In this document: piece by piece, positions 9,278-16,913 of the stretch
Position numbering within the stretch: the first letter of the stretch is position 1
Layout: every line of letters begins with the position of its first letter
Assembly: GCF_003443895.1 (NCBI RefSeq)
Contig: NZ_QQOA01000007.1
Coordinates: 124,001-188,000 of the forward strand
Direction: 5' to 3'
DNA length: 64,000 nucleotides
From: Paraburkholderia phosphatilytica
GTDB taxonomy: Bacteria > Pseudomonadota > Gammaproteobacteria > Burkholderiales > Burkholderiaceae
Made by a program: the position numbers and the translations under genes
Notes under the pieces: model-generated
Seen by the model: the letters and a program-made list of their open reading frames with translations, nothing else
Told to the model about the DNA's origin: nothing
Database searches by the model: none

Positions 9278-9834
9278 ACGAATTTGGAATCGGCCTCGGA
9301 GCCCGACAGTTCGGTCGGATACTGGTCGCGCGGATAGATCAGGAACAGCGGCCCGAAGTCCGAGATCGTCAGGCGCTTGCCGTTCATGCTGTACGCGAGC
9401 ACCACGCCGTAGCGCCCGGCATCGGAGACGGGCAGCGTGTACGAATAGTCGTCGAACGTGTGGACTTCGACCTGGCTGCCCCATGCGCCGACGGTCTTCA
9501 GGATATCCGCGAGCGAAGGACCCTGAAACGTCGACTTCGGCGTCCACGTGGTCGACGTGGAGATGGCGTGCACCGGCAGATCGAGCAGCTTCGTCTGGTC
9601 GAAGTGATAGACGGTGTGGGCGGAATCTGTAGTGTTGTGGATCTTGCCGCTGACGTCGAGCGCGAGCGGGATCGGCGTCGTGGCAGCGGAAGCCGCGGAA
9701 CCCACGGAAGCCGCGGGTGTAGCGGCGAGCGCGGCGGTCATGGCGGCGGCGCTGGTCATGCCGACGAACGCGTGCAGCAGCCCCCGGCGCATCCCCGCCT
9801 TCCAGTTCGTCGTGTTGATCCGGGTACTGCGCAT
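9247..9834 (-). CDS. Exported molybdopterin-fold (sulfite oxidase-like) protein without cofactor cysteine
   Basis: The 195-residue product has a basic start (MRSTRINTTNWKAGMRRG) and a hydrophobic, Ala-rich signal segment to about residue 50. The mature part looks like the oxidoreductase molybdopterin-binding fold (TFQGPSLADILKTVGAW, VEVHTFDDYSYTLPV, RDQYPTELSG). The protein contains no cysteine at all, so it cannot ligate Mo through the usual conserved Cys and is probably not a redox enzyme. It overlaps the kinase gene by 31 bp. The start at 9834 was chosen for the GAGGG ribosome site before it. A periplasmic ligand-binding partner of the kinase is the favoured inference. Confidence 0.78.
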   Translation of the reverse strand: MRSTRINTTNWKAGMRRGLLHAFVGMTSAAAMTAALAATPAASVGSAASAATTPIPLALDVSGKIHNTTDSAHTVYHFDQTKLLDLPVHAISTSTTWTPKSTFQGPSLADILKTVGAWGSQVEVHTFDDYSYTLPVSDAGRYGVVLAYSMNGKRLTISDFGPLFLIYPRDQYPTELSGSEADSKFVWQIKALVIR

Positions 9835-9904
9835 GTCGTTACCCTCGTGTTCTGGTCTCTCGCGTTTCGTCCGATGCGAACCGCGCACGCATCATAGCGT
9901 CAAT

Positions 9905-11617
9905 CTACGGCCGGCGCGCGGCCAGCAGCGCCGCCGCCGCGCCCTCGGCCGGCTCGTCGGCGAGCGCGTCCGGGCGCAGATGCTTCGCCGCGCGCCGCGA
10001 CGCGACCACGATCAGCTTCATCGTGGCCCGCGTCGCGCCGACGAACAGCTTGCGTGCCGCACGCTCGTCGAAGGCCGTGAAATCCACTTCGGTCAGGATC
10101 ACACACGGCGCCGACTGTCCCTTGAAGCGGTAGATCGATTCCAGCAGCACGTCGCCTTCGCGATACTCAGGATTACCGAACAGATCGTACTGCCCGCTGA
10201 AGCTGCGCAGCCGATGTGGGCCGAGCTGCTCGACCGCCGTCAGCACCGAGCCCTCGCGGCCGCGAAACGACAGCACCACGATGTCCTGCTTGCGAAACCC
10301 CAGCGACAGCGCCTGCGTGATCGCGCGCTTGGTCGCCTCGACGGCCGACTGCGCGGCGTGCGTTTCGTCGTACACCGACACGCTCACATCTGAACCGTCG
10401 AACGGACTGCCCGACGCGAGGCTCGCCGCGAGCGGCACTTCGCCGCCCACCACGTCGCGCACGAAGTCGAGGATGTCGCGCGGGCTGCGGTAATTGGTGG
10501 TTTCCTTCAGCTCGGTCCAGCCGGGCAGTTCCACCGGCGCGCGCATATAGAGGTTCTGCAGCGGATCTTCGAGCCACCACCATGCGCCGCCCGGCCGCAA
10601 CAGGCGTTCGAGCGCGGCGACCCACGGCTGCTGGAAATCCTGTCCTTCGTCGACGATCAGCACGTCGCATTGCCGGCGCGCGTCGATCGCGGTGCGCGCG
10701 AAGATCGCTTCGAGTTGCGTGAACACGTCGGGCGCGGTGAAGTCGGGCGGCGTGCCCGCTTCGCGCGCAACCGCGGCGCACAGATGATGATAGTTGGTCA
10801 CGCTCGCCTCGGGCGGCGCCACCTTCGCGATATGGTCGGCGAGCGGCCGGTTGAAGCACACGTAGAGCGGCCGCTGCCCGCGCGCGACCGCGTCTTTCAT
10901 TACCTGCACCGCGAGCTGCGTCTTGCCCGAACCCGCGGTGCCGATCACGCGCAGCCGGAACGGCGCAAATTCCAGACGCCGCGCCCACGTCGCGAGGCCG
11001 CCCGCAAGCCGGGTGACGAGCGTGCCCGCCTGGCCGACCAGCGCGCCGGCATCGGGCGTGAGCGACAGTTCGTCGGAGAGGAAGTGGTGAATCTTCGCGG
11101 CGCTCGGCAGACGCGCTTCGTCGGCGGGCAGGATCTCGCGGATGATCGCGGCGAGCCGCTCCTTCCTCGTCGCGTCGACGATGCGGGCCGGATTCACGCC
11201 CGCAATCGCCGCGTCCCGCACCCCATGATCGGGGCAGTACAGCAGTTCTTCGATGTAGTAGGTACCCGCGCCGAACGCGGCCGTGAAGCGCCGATGCATG
11301 CTTTCGACCGTACGCGCAAGCGCGATCGACACATTGCGCTCGGTCTGCAGATAAACCTTCACGAGCCCTTTCGGCGTCTCGCGCAGAAAGCCCGTTTTCT
11401 GTTCGATGAAGAGCGTGCGCCCCGACGGACTCACAACCACGAAGTCCGCTTCGCCGAACACGGTGAAGCTCTGGTTGAGCCGGGTCCAATGCACACCGTG
11501 ATAGACGGTGTAATCGTCGGATAGCGCGTGTTCGAGCAGGCTCAGCGTTTCGCGCTCGCGGGCGGCGGCGCCGGTGACGGCGAGCTGCTTCCAGTCGTCG
11601 GGGACAATGCGGGCCAT
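9905..11617 (-). CDS. NERD-domain UvrD/Rep-like helicase
   Basis: A 570-residue protein with an N-terminal nuclease-related (NERD) domain at about 15-125. Its acidic/Lys core is visible in FGEADFVVV and LFIEQKTG. A superfamily 1 helicase core follows, with Walker A GTAGSGKT (226-233), Walker B IVDEGQD (321-327), LEDPLQNLY (motif III region), YRSPRDI and motif VI VGATRA (526-531). Members of this architecture are found scattered in bacteria with suggested roles in DNA repair or defence; no partner genes are adjacent here. The start at 11617 avoids a longer upstream extension that lacks family character. It is transcribed towards the molybdopterin-fold gene 70 bp away. Confidence 0.87.
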   Translation of the reverse strand: MARIVPDDWKQLAVTGAAARERETLSLLEHALSDDYTVYHGVHWTRLNQSFTVFGEADFVVVSPSGRTLFIEQKTGFLRETPKGLVKVYLQTERNVSIALARTVESMHRRFTAAFGAGTYYIEELLYCPDHGVRDAAIAGVNPARIVDATRKERLAAIIREILPADEARLPSAAKIHHFLSDELSLTPDAGALVGQAGTLVTRLAGGLATWARRLEFAPFRLRVIGTAGSGKTQLAVQVMKDAVARGQRPLYVCFNRPLADHIAKVAPPEASVTNYHHLCAAVAREAGTPPDFTAPDVFTQLEAIFARTAIDARRQCDVLIVDEGQDFQQPWVAALERLLRPGGAWWWLEDPLQNLYMRAPVELPGWTELKETTNYRSPRDILDFVRDVVGGEVPLAASLASGSPFDGSDVSVSVYDETHAAQSAVEATKRAITQALSLGFRKQDIVVLSFRGREGSVLTAVEQLGPHRLRSFSGQYDLFGNPEYREGDVLLESIYRFKGQSAPCVILTEVDFTAFDERAARKLFVGATRATMKLIVVASRRAAKHLRPDALADEPAEGAAAALLAARRP

Positions 11618-11784
11618 GCGGGAGCCTCGTCGCGTTCGGGTGCGCCTATTGTACGCAACCGGTCTGTACGGCCGGCAGCACAAGCCCGGGAAGCGATCAG
11701 GGATGAATGCTTCGTGTATCGTTACTGGTTGAACGCCGCACGCCAGGTGCGGCTTGCCAACCATGTGGAAAGGATTTTGACCCG

Positions 11785-12411
11785 ATGATCACGATCTGGG
11801 GACGCGCCAACTCCGTCAACGTGCAGAAGGTGCTGTGGGTATGCGACGAACTGGTGCTGCCGTTCGAACGCATCGAAGCCGGGATGCAGTACGGCCGCAA
11901 CAACGAGCCCGAGTATCTGGAGATGAACCCGACCGGCAAGATACCGACGCTTGTGGACGGCAATTTCGTGCTGTGGGAGTCCAACTCGATCCTGCGTTAC
12001 CTGACGCTCGAATACGGTCCGACGAGCCTGCTCTATCCCGGCGAGCCGAAAGTGCGCGCGAGCATCGAGCGCTGGCTCGACTGGTCGCTGTCCACGCTGC
12101 AGCCCGCCGAGCGCCCGGTGTTCCAGTGCCTCGTGCGCACGCCGGCCGCCGAACGCGACGAGCCGAAACTCGTAAAGGACCTCGCCGCCGTCACCGCGCT
12201 GTGGAAGCAGCTCGATACGCATCTGCAGGGCCGCTTCTTTCTCGAGACGGATAAATTCACGCTCGCCGACATCGTGCTCGGCGCGTACGCAAAACGCTGG
12301 TTCGGGCTCGAAGGCGTCGAACGGCCGTCGCTGCCGAATCTCGAACGCTGGTACGCGCGGCTCGCCACGCGCACTGGCTTCAAGAAGTATGTGGATCTGC
12401 AGCTGACCTGA
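11785..12411 (+). CDS. Glutathione S-transferase family protein
   Basis: A 208-residue cytosolic GST. The N-terminal thioredoxin-like domain (about 1-80) shows the start ITIWGRANSVNVQKVLW, the cis-Pro loop NPTGKIPTLVDG and the glutathione gamma-glutamyl contact ESNSILRYL. The C-terminal helical domain contains TLADIVLGAYAKRWF. An AAAGG-like ribosome site precedes the ATG at 11785. The catalytic residue is likely the Ser/Asn of the RANSVNVQK loop, as in beta/theta-like GSTs. The substrate is unknown. It is a single gene upstream of zur with a 41-bp gap. Confidence 0.92.
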   Translation: MITIWGRANSVNVQKVLWVCDELVLPFERIEAGMQYGRNNEPEYLEMNPTGKIPTLVDGNFVLWESNSILRYLTLEYGPTSLLYPGEPKVRASIERWLDWSLSTLQPAERPVFQCLVRTPAAERDEPKLVKDLAAVTALWKQLDTHLQGRFFLETDKFTLADIVLGAYAKRWFGLEGVERPSLPNLERWYARLATRTGFKKYVDLQLT

Positions 12412-12440
12412 GCGGCGAGCAGGCTGGCGTCGCTGCCCCG

Positions 12441-12446
12441 TATAAT
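12441..12446 (+). promoter_or_regulatory. -10 box of zur placed for leaderless transcription
   Basis: TATAAT ends only six bases before the zur ATG at 12453, which would put the transcription start at or next to the start codon. No Shine-Dalgarno sequence is visible. A -35 box is not obvious. Confidence 0.45.
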
Positions 12447-12452
12447 CGACGC

Positions 12453-13049
12453 ATGAAGAATGTAAAGTTCACCGCCGGCCGCGAGAAGCTTGCCGCCGGT
12501 CCGTCCGCGGACCATGGCGCGGCGGATCACGCCGGCCATCATCACGCCCACGAGCACGCGCACGACGGTCACGCGCACGCAGCGGCCGGGGCCGCGGGCG
12601 CCGACGCAGCGCTCGCACTCGCCGACGAATACTGCCGCGAGCGCGGCGAGAAGCTGACGCCGATCCGCCGCAAGGTGCTCGAACTGCTGCTCGCGTCGGG
12701 TCGCGCAACCAAGGCCTATTCGCTGCTCGACGACATGCGCCAGATCCATCCCGGCTCGGCGCCGCCCACGGTGTACCGCGCGCTGGATTTCCTGCTGTCG
12801 GTCGGGCTCGTGCATCGCATCGAGTCGATCAACGCGTTCACCGTCTGCCACGACCTCACGCATTGCCAGCACGGCATGCTGGTGGTCTGCCAGCAATGCG
12901 GCAACGTCGCGGAACTGCATCAGCCCGCGCTGCGCGAAGCGCTCGTCGCACAGATCGAACTCGCAGGCTACCGCCTCGCCGGCGATGAGATCGAGCTCAA
13001 AGGGCTGTGCGCGGAATGCCAGGCAGCCGCCGACGCAGTCAAGTCCTGA
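12453..13049 (+). CDS. zur: Fur-family zinc uptake regulator with His-rich N-terminus
   Basis: A 198-residue metalloregulator. After an unusual N-terminal extension (about residues 18-46) with more than ten histidines comes the winged helix (LTPIRRKVLELLL, PPTVYRALDFLLSVGLVHRI). The dimerisation and metal region follows, with HDLTHCQHGMLVVCQQCG and the second pair CAEC near the C-terminus. The two CxxC pairs form the structural zinc site. Zur is favoured over Fur because of the His-rich tail and the TVYRALDFL wing typical of Zur/PerR-like members. The convergent response regulator lies 37 bp downstream. The tail may sequester or sense zinc. No Zur box was found nearby with confidence. Confidence 0.85.
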   Translation: MKNVKFTAGREKLAAGPSADHGAADHAGHHHAHEHAHDGHAHAAAGAAGADAALALADEYCRERGEKLTPIRRKVLELLLASGRATKAYSLLDDMRQIHPGSAPPTVYRALDFLLSVGLVHRIESINAFTVCHDLTHCQHGMLVVCQQCGNVAELHQPALREALVAQIELAGYRLAGDEIELKGLCAECQAAADAVKS

Positions 13050-13086
13050 CCCCGGCACCACCAGCATCCCACCCACCGCCGCGCGT

Positions 13087-13497
13087 TCAGCTCGCGGCGC
13101 GCGCCTCGATCGCGTTGCACAGCAGGCTCACCAGTTCGTCCGGCCTAGCCGGCTTCGTCATGAAATGCTCGAAGCCTTCGCCGATGCTGCGCAGCCGGTA
13201 AGCCTCATCGGTGTGTCCCGTGAGCGCGACCGCGACGGTCGGTGTCCGGTCGCTGGAAATTTCGTGATCGCGAAGCCGCTGGATCAGATAGAAACCGTCC
13301 ATCGCGGGCAGATCCAGATCGCAGACCAGCGCGTCGGGCGTTTCCCGGATTGCCGCTTCGACTCCCTCTTCCGCATCGGCGACGGCCACTACGTGTGCGC
13401 CTTCGGATTCAAGCAGGGTGGCGAGCGATGCCCGACTGTGCGGGTCATCCTCGACGAGCACGATCGTGGCCTGATCGAGCTTGAGTACGCCGTTCAT
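13087..13497 (-). CDS. Single-domain response regulator (CheY-like)
   Basis: The 136-residue product is a receiver domain with no output domain. Visible are the acidic pocket VEDD (15-18), phosphoacceptor Asp60 (ALVCDLDLP), the Thr/Ser switch in ALTGHT and Lys115 (HFMTKP). No kinase is adjacent, so the partner is unknown. Such proteins act as phosphate shuttles or protein-protein switches. The ATG at 13497 was chosen because it starts directly before the receiver fold; an upstream in-frame start adds only seven residues. A good -10 lies at 13581-13586 on this strand. Confidence 0.88.
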   Translation of the reverse strand: MNGVLKLDQATIVLVEDDPHSRASLATLLESEGAHVVAVADAEEGVEAAIRETPDALVCDLDLPAMDGFYLIQRLRDHEISSDRTPTVAVALTGHTDEAYRLRSIGEGFEHFMTKPARPDELVSLLCNAIEARAAS

Positions 13498-13580
13498 GTT
13501 CTCTATGGCTAAAAGCACCTGAAATTAACGGGTCGCGCCAGCGTGTGCTGCCTCGTTCGCTCGACCCGCCGGCGGCTGCC

Positions 13581-13586
13581 ATTATA
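13581..13586 (-). promoter_or_regulatory. -10 box of the single-domain response regulator
   Basis: On the minus strand this reads TATAAT, 84 bp before the start codon. A weak TTAGAA lies 16 bp further upstream as a possible -35. Confidence 0.4.
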
Positions 13587-14014
13587 AAAATCGAGGCGGC
13601 GATTCTAACGGAATCGGACCGCGCGGCAACCGGACTGCACCTGGGACCGTCGCCGATGCCCCGAGTTGCAGCAAATTTTCGGAGCGGTTCGGATCGCGAC
13701 CGGCGGGTTCGCGCCCATCGCGATTCGCATGGCGCGAATCCCATGTGCGCCGGAGGTCTGGCGAGCTGACGAAGCATTTCGCATAGACGACTGGCACCCG
13801 ATAGGAGCAATCCACGTGCCTGTCGGTGCCAATCGGTACCAATCGGTGCCCACCGCTCGCGCGAAAGGCCGCGCCGTCGCGCAGATCGAGCACGACGGCG
13901 CACGCAGTCTGAATGCCGCATGCGACACGATCGTGAAGCCGCGCATCATGACGAACGCCTTTCACGGTTCCGGCGTGCGGTGCTGAAAAAACTGCCGGGC
14001 AGCGGCGCGCGACG
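13587..14014. other. Gene-free stretch with short phased repeats
   Basis: No convincing gene is present; the reading frames here lack family character. The stretch contains a 7-bp inverted repeat (GATTCGC-N5-GCGAATC, 13722-13740) and three copies of TCGGTRCC at exactly 10-bp intervals (13823, 13833, 13843). It separates two genes on the minus strand and lies downstream of the TetR gene. Confidence 0.5.
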
Positions 14015-14785
14015 TCAGGTCTTCGCGTGGTCTTTGCCCGGAACCGCGAGACCGCTGACGAGCAGCGCGATCGCATGTCGTGCGATGTGATCGTCGGTGA
14101 TGTGCTGGCGGATCGGTTCGTCGCGGAACGTCTTCGCGGCCGCGAACGGCAGGATCGCGAGACCGAACAGCGACATGAAGATCAGCGTCGGCTCCAGATC
14201 CGGATTCAGCCGCCCCTCACGTTGCCAGCGTTCGATGGTTGCGATCGACTCGCGCTGATGCTCGTCGCCGAAGCGCTCGTGCATGCGCCGCTTCAGCAGA
14301 CCGCCGTCGCTGATCACCTCGCGCACCCAGACCGGCGCGAACCACGGACGCGCGCGCGCCGTATCGATCAGCCGCTGCGCGATCGCCACGATCGCCGCCA
14401 CCGGATCGTCGTGATTGTCGCGAAACGCCGCGCCGATCGCGACGCGCATCGGCGCGATGCGCTCGTCGATCAATACGTCGAGCAGCTGGTCGCGGGTCTT
14501 GAAGTAGTAATGCACCATCGCCGACGTCACGCCGGCCTCGCGGGCAATCGCGCCAAGCGTCGTATCGACGATCCCCTGCCGCGCGAACAGCGACAGCGCC
14601 GCTTCGAGCAGCTTCTCGCGCTGCTCCGGACCGCGGACGCTGCCCGCCGGACGGCCGGGCCGGCGCGGCGCGGCCGCCGCCGGCTTCGCGTCGCGGCTGG
14701 CGGGCTCGCCCCGGTCTTGATCGGCCGCGAGACCGGCAGAAGGAACGGGCGTGGCGGAACGTGACGTCGAGCGGTTAGAGGCCAT
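14015..14785 (-). CDS. TetR-family transcriptional repressor
   Basis: A 256-residue regulator. After a Pro/Ala-rich tail of about 45 residues with an AT-hook-like RRPGRPAG, the TetR helix-turn-helix spans about 55-100 (EAALSLFARQGIVDTTLGAIAREAG, VHYYFKTRDQLL). The helical ligand domain follows. The start at 14785 is preferred to the upstream frame start because that extension would run through the promoter of the divergent efflux gene. The divergent layout and the inverted repeat over the efflux promoter strongly suggest it represses that pump. The inducer is unknown. Confidence 0.88.
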   Translation of the reverse strand: MASNRSTSRSATPVPSAGLAADQDRGEPASRDAKPAAAAPRRPGRPAGSVRGPEQREKLLEAALSLFARQGIVDTTLGAIAREAGVTSAMVHYYFKTRDQLLDVLIDERIAPMRVAIGAAFRDNHDDPVAAIVAIAQRLIDTARARPWFAPVWVREVISDGGLLKRRMHERFGDEHQRESIATIERWQREGRLNPDLEPTLIFMSLFGLAILPFAAAKTFRDEPIRQHITDDHIARHAIALLVSGLAVPGKDHAKT

Positions 14786-14801
14786 GATCTGAAAAGACGA
14801 A

Positions 14802-14845
14802 TTGACGAGAACTAGGACTTCTCCTATATTAATCTCCGAGTTAAT
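14802..14845 (+). promoter_or_regulatory. Promoter of the DHA2 efflux gene with overlapping operator
   Basis: A -35 TTGACG (14802-14807), 17-bp spacer and -10 TATATT (14825-14830) precede the efflux gene start at 14865. The inverted repeat ATTAA-N8-TTAAT (14828-14845) covers the end of the -10 and the expected start point, which is where a TetR-type repressor would block transcription. Confidence 0.65.
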
Positions 14846-14864
14846 TAATTTCAACCGTCATCCC

Positions 14865-16379
14865 ATGACTGCCACAACCGAAGCTTCGCTGACCGCCACG
14901 CCGAGTGCGCCGCACACACCGCTGCGCCTGCTGTTTCCCGCGCTGTTGCTGGTCATGCTGCTATCCGCGCTCGACCAGACCATCGTCTCCACCGCGCTGC
15001 CCACTATCGTCGGCGAACTCGGCGGGCTGTCCAGCCTGTCGTGGGTCGTCACCGCGTACCTGCTGACCTCGACGATCGTCGTGCCGCTCTACGGCAAGCT
15101 CGGCGACCTGTTCGGCCGCAAGGTCGTGCTGCAGTCGGCGATCGTGCTGTTTCTGATCGGCTCCGCGCTGTGCGGACTCGCGCAGAACATGACGCAGCTG
15201 ATCCTGCTGCGCGCGTTGCAGGGGCTCGGCGGCGGCGGCCTGATGGTGATCACGATGGCGGCGATCGGCGACGTCGTGCCGCCCGCCGAACGCGGCCGCT
15301 ACCAGGGCATGTTCGGCGGCGTGTTCGGGCTCGCCACCGTGATCGGCCCGCTGCTCGGCGGCTTTCTCGTGCAGCACTTCTCGTGGCGCTGGATTTTCTA
15401 CATCAACCTGCCGCTCGGCCTCTTCGCGCTCGCGGTGATCGGCGCGGCGTTCCGTCCGCATACGGCGCACGTGAAGCACCTGATCGACTACTGGGGCGCC
15501 GGCTTCCTCGCCACCGCCCTCACCTGCATCATCCTGTTCACGAGCCAGGGCGGCGCGATCCTGCCGTGGTCGTCGCCGCAACTGTGGTTCACGCTTGCGC
15601 TCGGCATCGTGGCGCTCGGCGGTTTCATCCACGAAGAACGGCGCGCGGCGGAGCCGATCATGCCGCTCGAACTGTTCCGCCAGCGCACGTTCGTGCTGTG
15701 CTGCGCGATCGGCTTCATCGTCGGCGTGTCGCTGTTCGGTTGCGTGACGTTCCTGCCGCTCTATCTGCAGGTGGTCAAAGGCTCCACGCCGACGGCCGCC
15801 GGCATGCAGTTGCTGCCGATGATGGGCGGCGTGCTGCTGATGTCGATCGTCGCGGGGCGCCTGATTTCGCGCATCGGCAAGTACCGGATGTTTCCGATCG
15901 CCGGCACGTTGCTCGTGGCGATCGGCATGGTGCTGCTGTCCACGCTGAAGCTCGATACGCCGCTCACCACGCTCAACATTTACATGGGCCTGCTCGGCTG
16001 CGGTCTCGGGATGGTGATGCAGGTGCTGATTCTCGCGGTGCAGAACACGGTCGAGCATCGCCACATGGGCGTGGCGACGTCCGGTGCGACGCTGTTCCGT
16101 TCGATCGGCGGCTCGATCGGCGTCGCGACGTTCGGCGCGGTGTTCTCCAACGGTCTCGCGTCGCGGCTGCAGCAGCTGGTTCCCGCCGGCGCCGAGCTGC
16201 CCCATGCGACGGGACCGGCCACGATTCATCAGTTGCCCGATGTATTGCGCGCGGACTACCTGCAGGCGTTCGCCGGTTCGCTGCATACGGTGTTCATCGT
16301 CGCCGCGTGCATCGTCGCGCTCGCGTTCGTGCTGTCGCTGTTTCTCAAGGACTATCCGCTTCGCAGCACGCATCGCTGA
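14865..16379 (+). CDS. DHA2-family MFS drug transporter (EmrB/QacA type)
   Basis: The 504-residue inner-membrane protein has the 14-span pattern of DHA2 exporters. The first span contains LLSALDQTIVSTALPTI (motif D1), motif A is YGKLGDLFGRK between spans 2 and 3, and motif C is GPLLGGFLVQHFSWRWIFYIN in span 5. The ATG at 14865 matches the family start and lies correctly downstream of the promoter. It is divergent from a TetR regulator, the standard arrangement for an inducible multidrug or solvent exporter. Downstream are three consecutive hairpins. The substrates are unknown. Confidence 0.92.
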   Translation: MTATTEASLTATPSAPHTPLRLLFPALLLVMLLSALDQTIVSTALPTIVGELGGLSSLSWVVTAYLLTSTIVVPLYGKLGDLFGRKVVLQSAIVLFLIGSALCGLAQNMTQLILLRALQGLGGGGLMVITMAAIGDVVPPAERGRYQGMFGGVFGLATVIGPLLGGFLVQHFSWRWIFYINLPLGLFALAVIGAAFRPHTAHVKHLIDYWGAGFLATALTCIILFTSQGGAILPWSSPQLWFTLALGIVALGGFIHEERRAAEPIMPLELFRQRTFVLCCAIGFIVGVSLFGCVTFLPLYLQVVKGSTPTAAGMQLLPMMGGVLLMSIVAGRLISRIGKYRMFPIAGTLLVAIGMVLLSTLKLDTPLTTLNIYMGLLGCGLGMVMQVLILAVQNTVEHRHMGVATSGATLFRSIGGSIGVATFGAVFSNGLASRLQQLVPAGAELPHATGPATIHQLPDVLRADYLQAFAGSLHTVFIVAACIVALAFVLSLFLKDYPLRSTHR

Positions 16380-16407
16380 TGGGCTCTTCCGAAGTACTCG
16401 CCTGACG

Positions 16408-16441
16408 CACGAGACGACACGCACACGCGTGTCGTCTCGTG
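16408..16441 (+). terminator. First and strongest of three stacked hairpins after the efflux gene
   Basis: A perfect 14-bp stem (CACGAGACGACACG, six-base loop, exact complement) starts 29 bp after the efflux stop codon. It has no U-run directly after it, so it may act as an mRNA-stabilising or bidirectional structure as well as a terminator. Confidence 0.6.
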
Positions 16442-16448
16442 GGTAAAC

Positions 16449-16466
16449 CCGCATCGCTCGATGCGG
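16449..16466 (+). terminator. Second stacked hairpin
   Basis: CCGCATCG-CT-CGATGCGG forms an 8-bp stem seven bases after the first hairpin. It is followed by TTTCCTT, the nearest thing to a U-tract in the cluster, so this is the likeliest intrinsic terminator. Confidence 0.6.
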
Positions 16467-16484
16467 TTTCCTTCGTATGCCGAA

Positions 16485-16501
16485 GACGCGTTTCACGCGT
16501 C
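16485..16501 (+). terminator. Third stacked hairpin
   Basis: GACGCG-TTTCA-CGCGTC forms a 6-bp stem followed by GCTTTCC. The stretch from here to 16787 holds no recognisable gene. Confidence 0.45.
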
Positions 16502-16787
16502 GCTTTCCTCCGACCATTCGCCGGCATCGCGCTTCCCGACACGCTTCCCCGCACTATAAAAACGCGCATCGCGAATCGTTCTTCCGCTGTACCGTGGCCC
16601 ACTTTTCGCTGACGGTGCGCGGCTGCAACGCATGCCTCGATAAGCAAGCAAAACTTCGCCGGTTATGTGGCCTGGCGCTCAGACCCATTGGGATTTGGCT
16701 GGCGTATTATCAGTTGCACGGGTGAGACGGACTACATCGTGGTCCGAAACATACCGGTGATGCATCGCTAGTCTGGTGGAAGCCGCC

Positions 16788-16886
16788 ATGTCCACCCAGA
16801 GCACACGTCGCCGAGATGAACCTCCGGCACCATGCAGGCGCTGCGGCAGCATGCTGTATGAACACTTCGACTTCTGTCCGCACTGA
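16788..16886 (+). pseudogene. Zinc-ribbon N-terminal part ended by in-frame UGA at the fourth Cys position
   Basis: From the ATG at 16788, 32 codons encode a zinc-ribbon start with Cys16, Cys19 and Cys30 (PCRRCGSMLYEHFDFCPH). Codon 33 is TGA where the pattern CxxC-x10-CxxC-G requires Cys; the next codon is Gly, as in normal ribbons. Reading on in the same frame enters the membrane protein annotated at 16914-17825 without a shift. A single base change (TGC or TGT to TGA) explains this. A GGAAG ribosome site precedes the ATG. Nonsense mutation or sequencing error is the simplest reading; selenocysteine insertion is a remote one. Confidence 0.75.
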
Positions 16887-16913
16887 GGCGTGGAAAAACC
16901 ACATGAGGCCAGC

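Noticed and set aside
7490-9337. 615-codon plus-strand frame opposite the hybrid kinase
   Set aside because: Low-complexity Arg/His/Gln product; the opposite strand shows an intact kinase with all motifs.
13605-13949. Several overlapping frames in the 13.5-14 kb gap
   Set aside because: All are Arg-rich, mutually overlapping and without ribosome sites.
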